From Chitinophaga pinensis (GTDB taxonomy: Bacteria; Bacteroidota; Bacteroidia; UKL13-3): DNA of 64,000 nucleotides. Both the position numbers and the translations under genes were made by a program. The stretch lies in the NCBI GenBank assembly GCA_945870425.1, contig CAMBSD010000002.1:62001-126000 (forward strand), read 5' to 3'. Shown piece after piece: positions 63,742 to 64,000 of the stretch (within the stretch, counting starts at the first letter, position 1; each line of letters begins with the position of its first letter). The notes beneath the pieces are model-generated. The model was given only the letters and a program-made list of their open reading frames with translations. It was not told where the DNA came from and made no database searches.

Positions 63742-64000
<259 letters not shown>

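Overview
The window reads as chromosomal DNA of a Bacteroidetes bacterium, probably a chitinophagal, sphingobacterial or saprospiral-type environmental lineage. The evidence is low GC, several proteins ending in type IX secretion (T9SS) sorting domains, LolA, a KDO transferase and lipoproteins that imply an outer membrane, Bacteroidetes-style promoters (TTTG, 19-20 bp, TAnnTTTG), and a near absence of Shine-Dalgarno sequences. Species cannot be named from sequence alone. No rRNA, CRISPR array or complete IS element was seen.

Layout. 1-5.4 kb: the 3' end of a T9SS type B surface protein, a small membrane protein, a decayed DUF2200 gene, lolA, a lipoprotein and gpmI. 5.4-8.5 kb: a small accessory island with an XRE regulator, a LamG surface protein, a VapBC-like antitoxin/PIN pair bracketed by two copies of a 40-bp repeat, and a small-protein/nucleotidyltransferase pair. 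8.5-18.5 kb: yqgE, pdxH, a WecA-type transferase, a threonine synthase-like enzyme, a hydrolase, ppiD, an RsmI-like methylase, a crotonase and an ECF sigma/putative anti-sigma/Spy-like operon. 18.5-28.4 kb: a lone receiver domain, a pullulanase-like GH13 enzyme, a START-like protein, ugd plus UDP-xylose synthase, an outer-membrane protein coupled to waaA, and two coupled membrane proteins. 28.4-33.6 kb: a seven-haem cytochrome/TPR protein convergent with a T9SS protein carrying its own CxxCH, then a cold-shock protein. 33.7-39.6 kb: obg, a GT4 glycosyltransferase with two small ORFs, a DUF6624-like secreted protein and a GNAT-like acyltransferase. 40-42.3 kb: RNase P RNA and rpsA. 42.8-48.5 kb: a 1835-residue repeat-rich T9SS surface protein and tRNA-Arg(ACG). 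48.6-64 kb: ruvB, a GH3-like protein, an M28 peptidase, purS, pssA, a T9SS subtilase, ileS, a lysine-rich DksA/TraR fusion, an M23 peptidase and the start of alaS.

Most of the window is housekeeping plus envelope and surface biology. Sugar-nucleotide genes (ugd, uxs), WecA, GT4, waaA and the GNAT-like protein point to polysaccharide and LPS production. Five T9SS clients (1-1624, 5812, 30722, 42811 and 53678) make up a large share of the coding capacity. The best candidates for something little described are the repeat-bracketed toxin-antitoxin island, the histone-H1-like tail fused to a zinc-less DksA/TraR domain, the duplicated roughly 190-residue module in the giant surface protein, and a G-rich insert inside ileS. 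No complete new multi-gene defence system could be supported.
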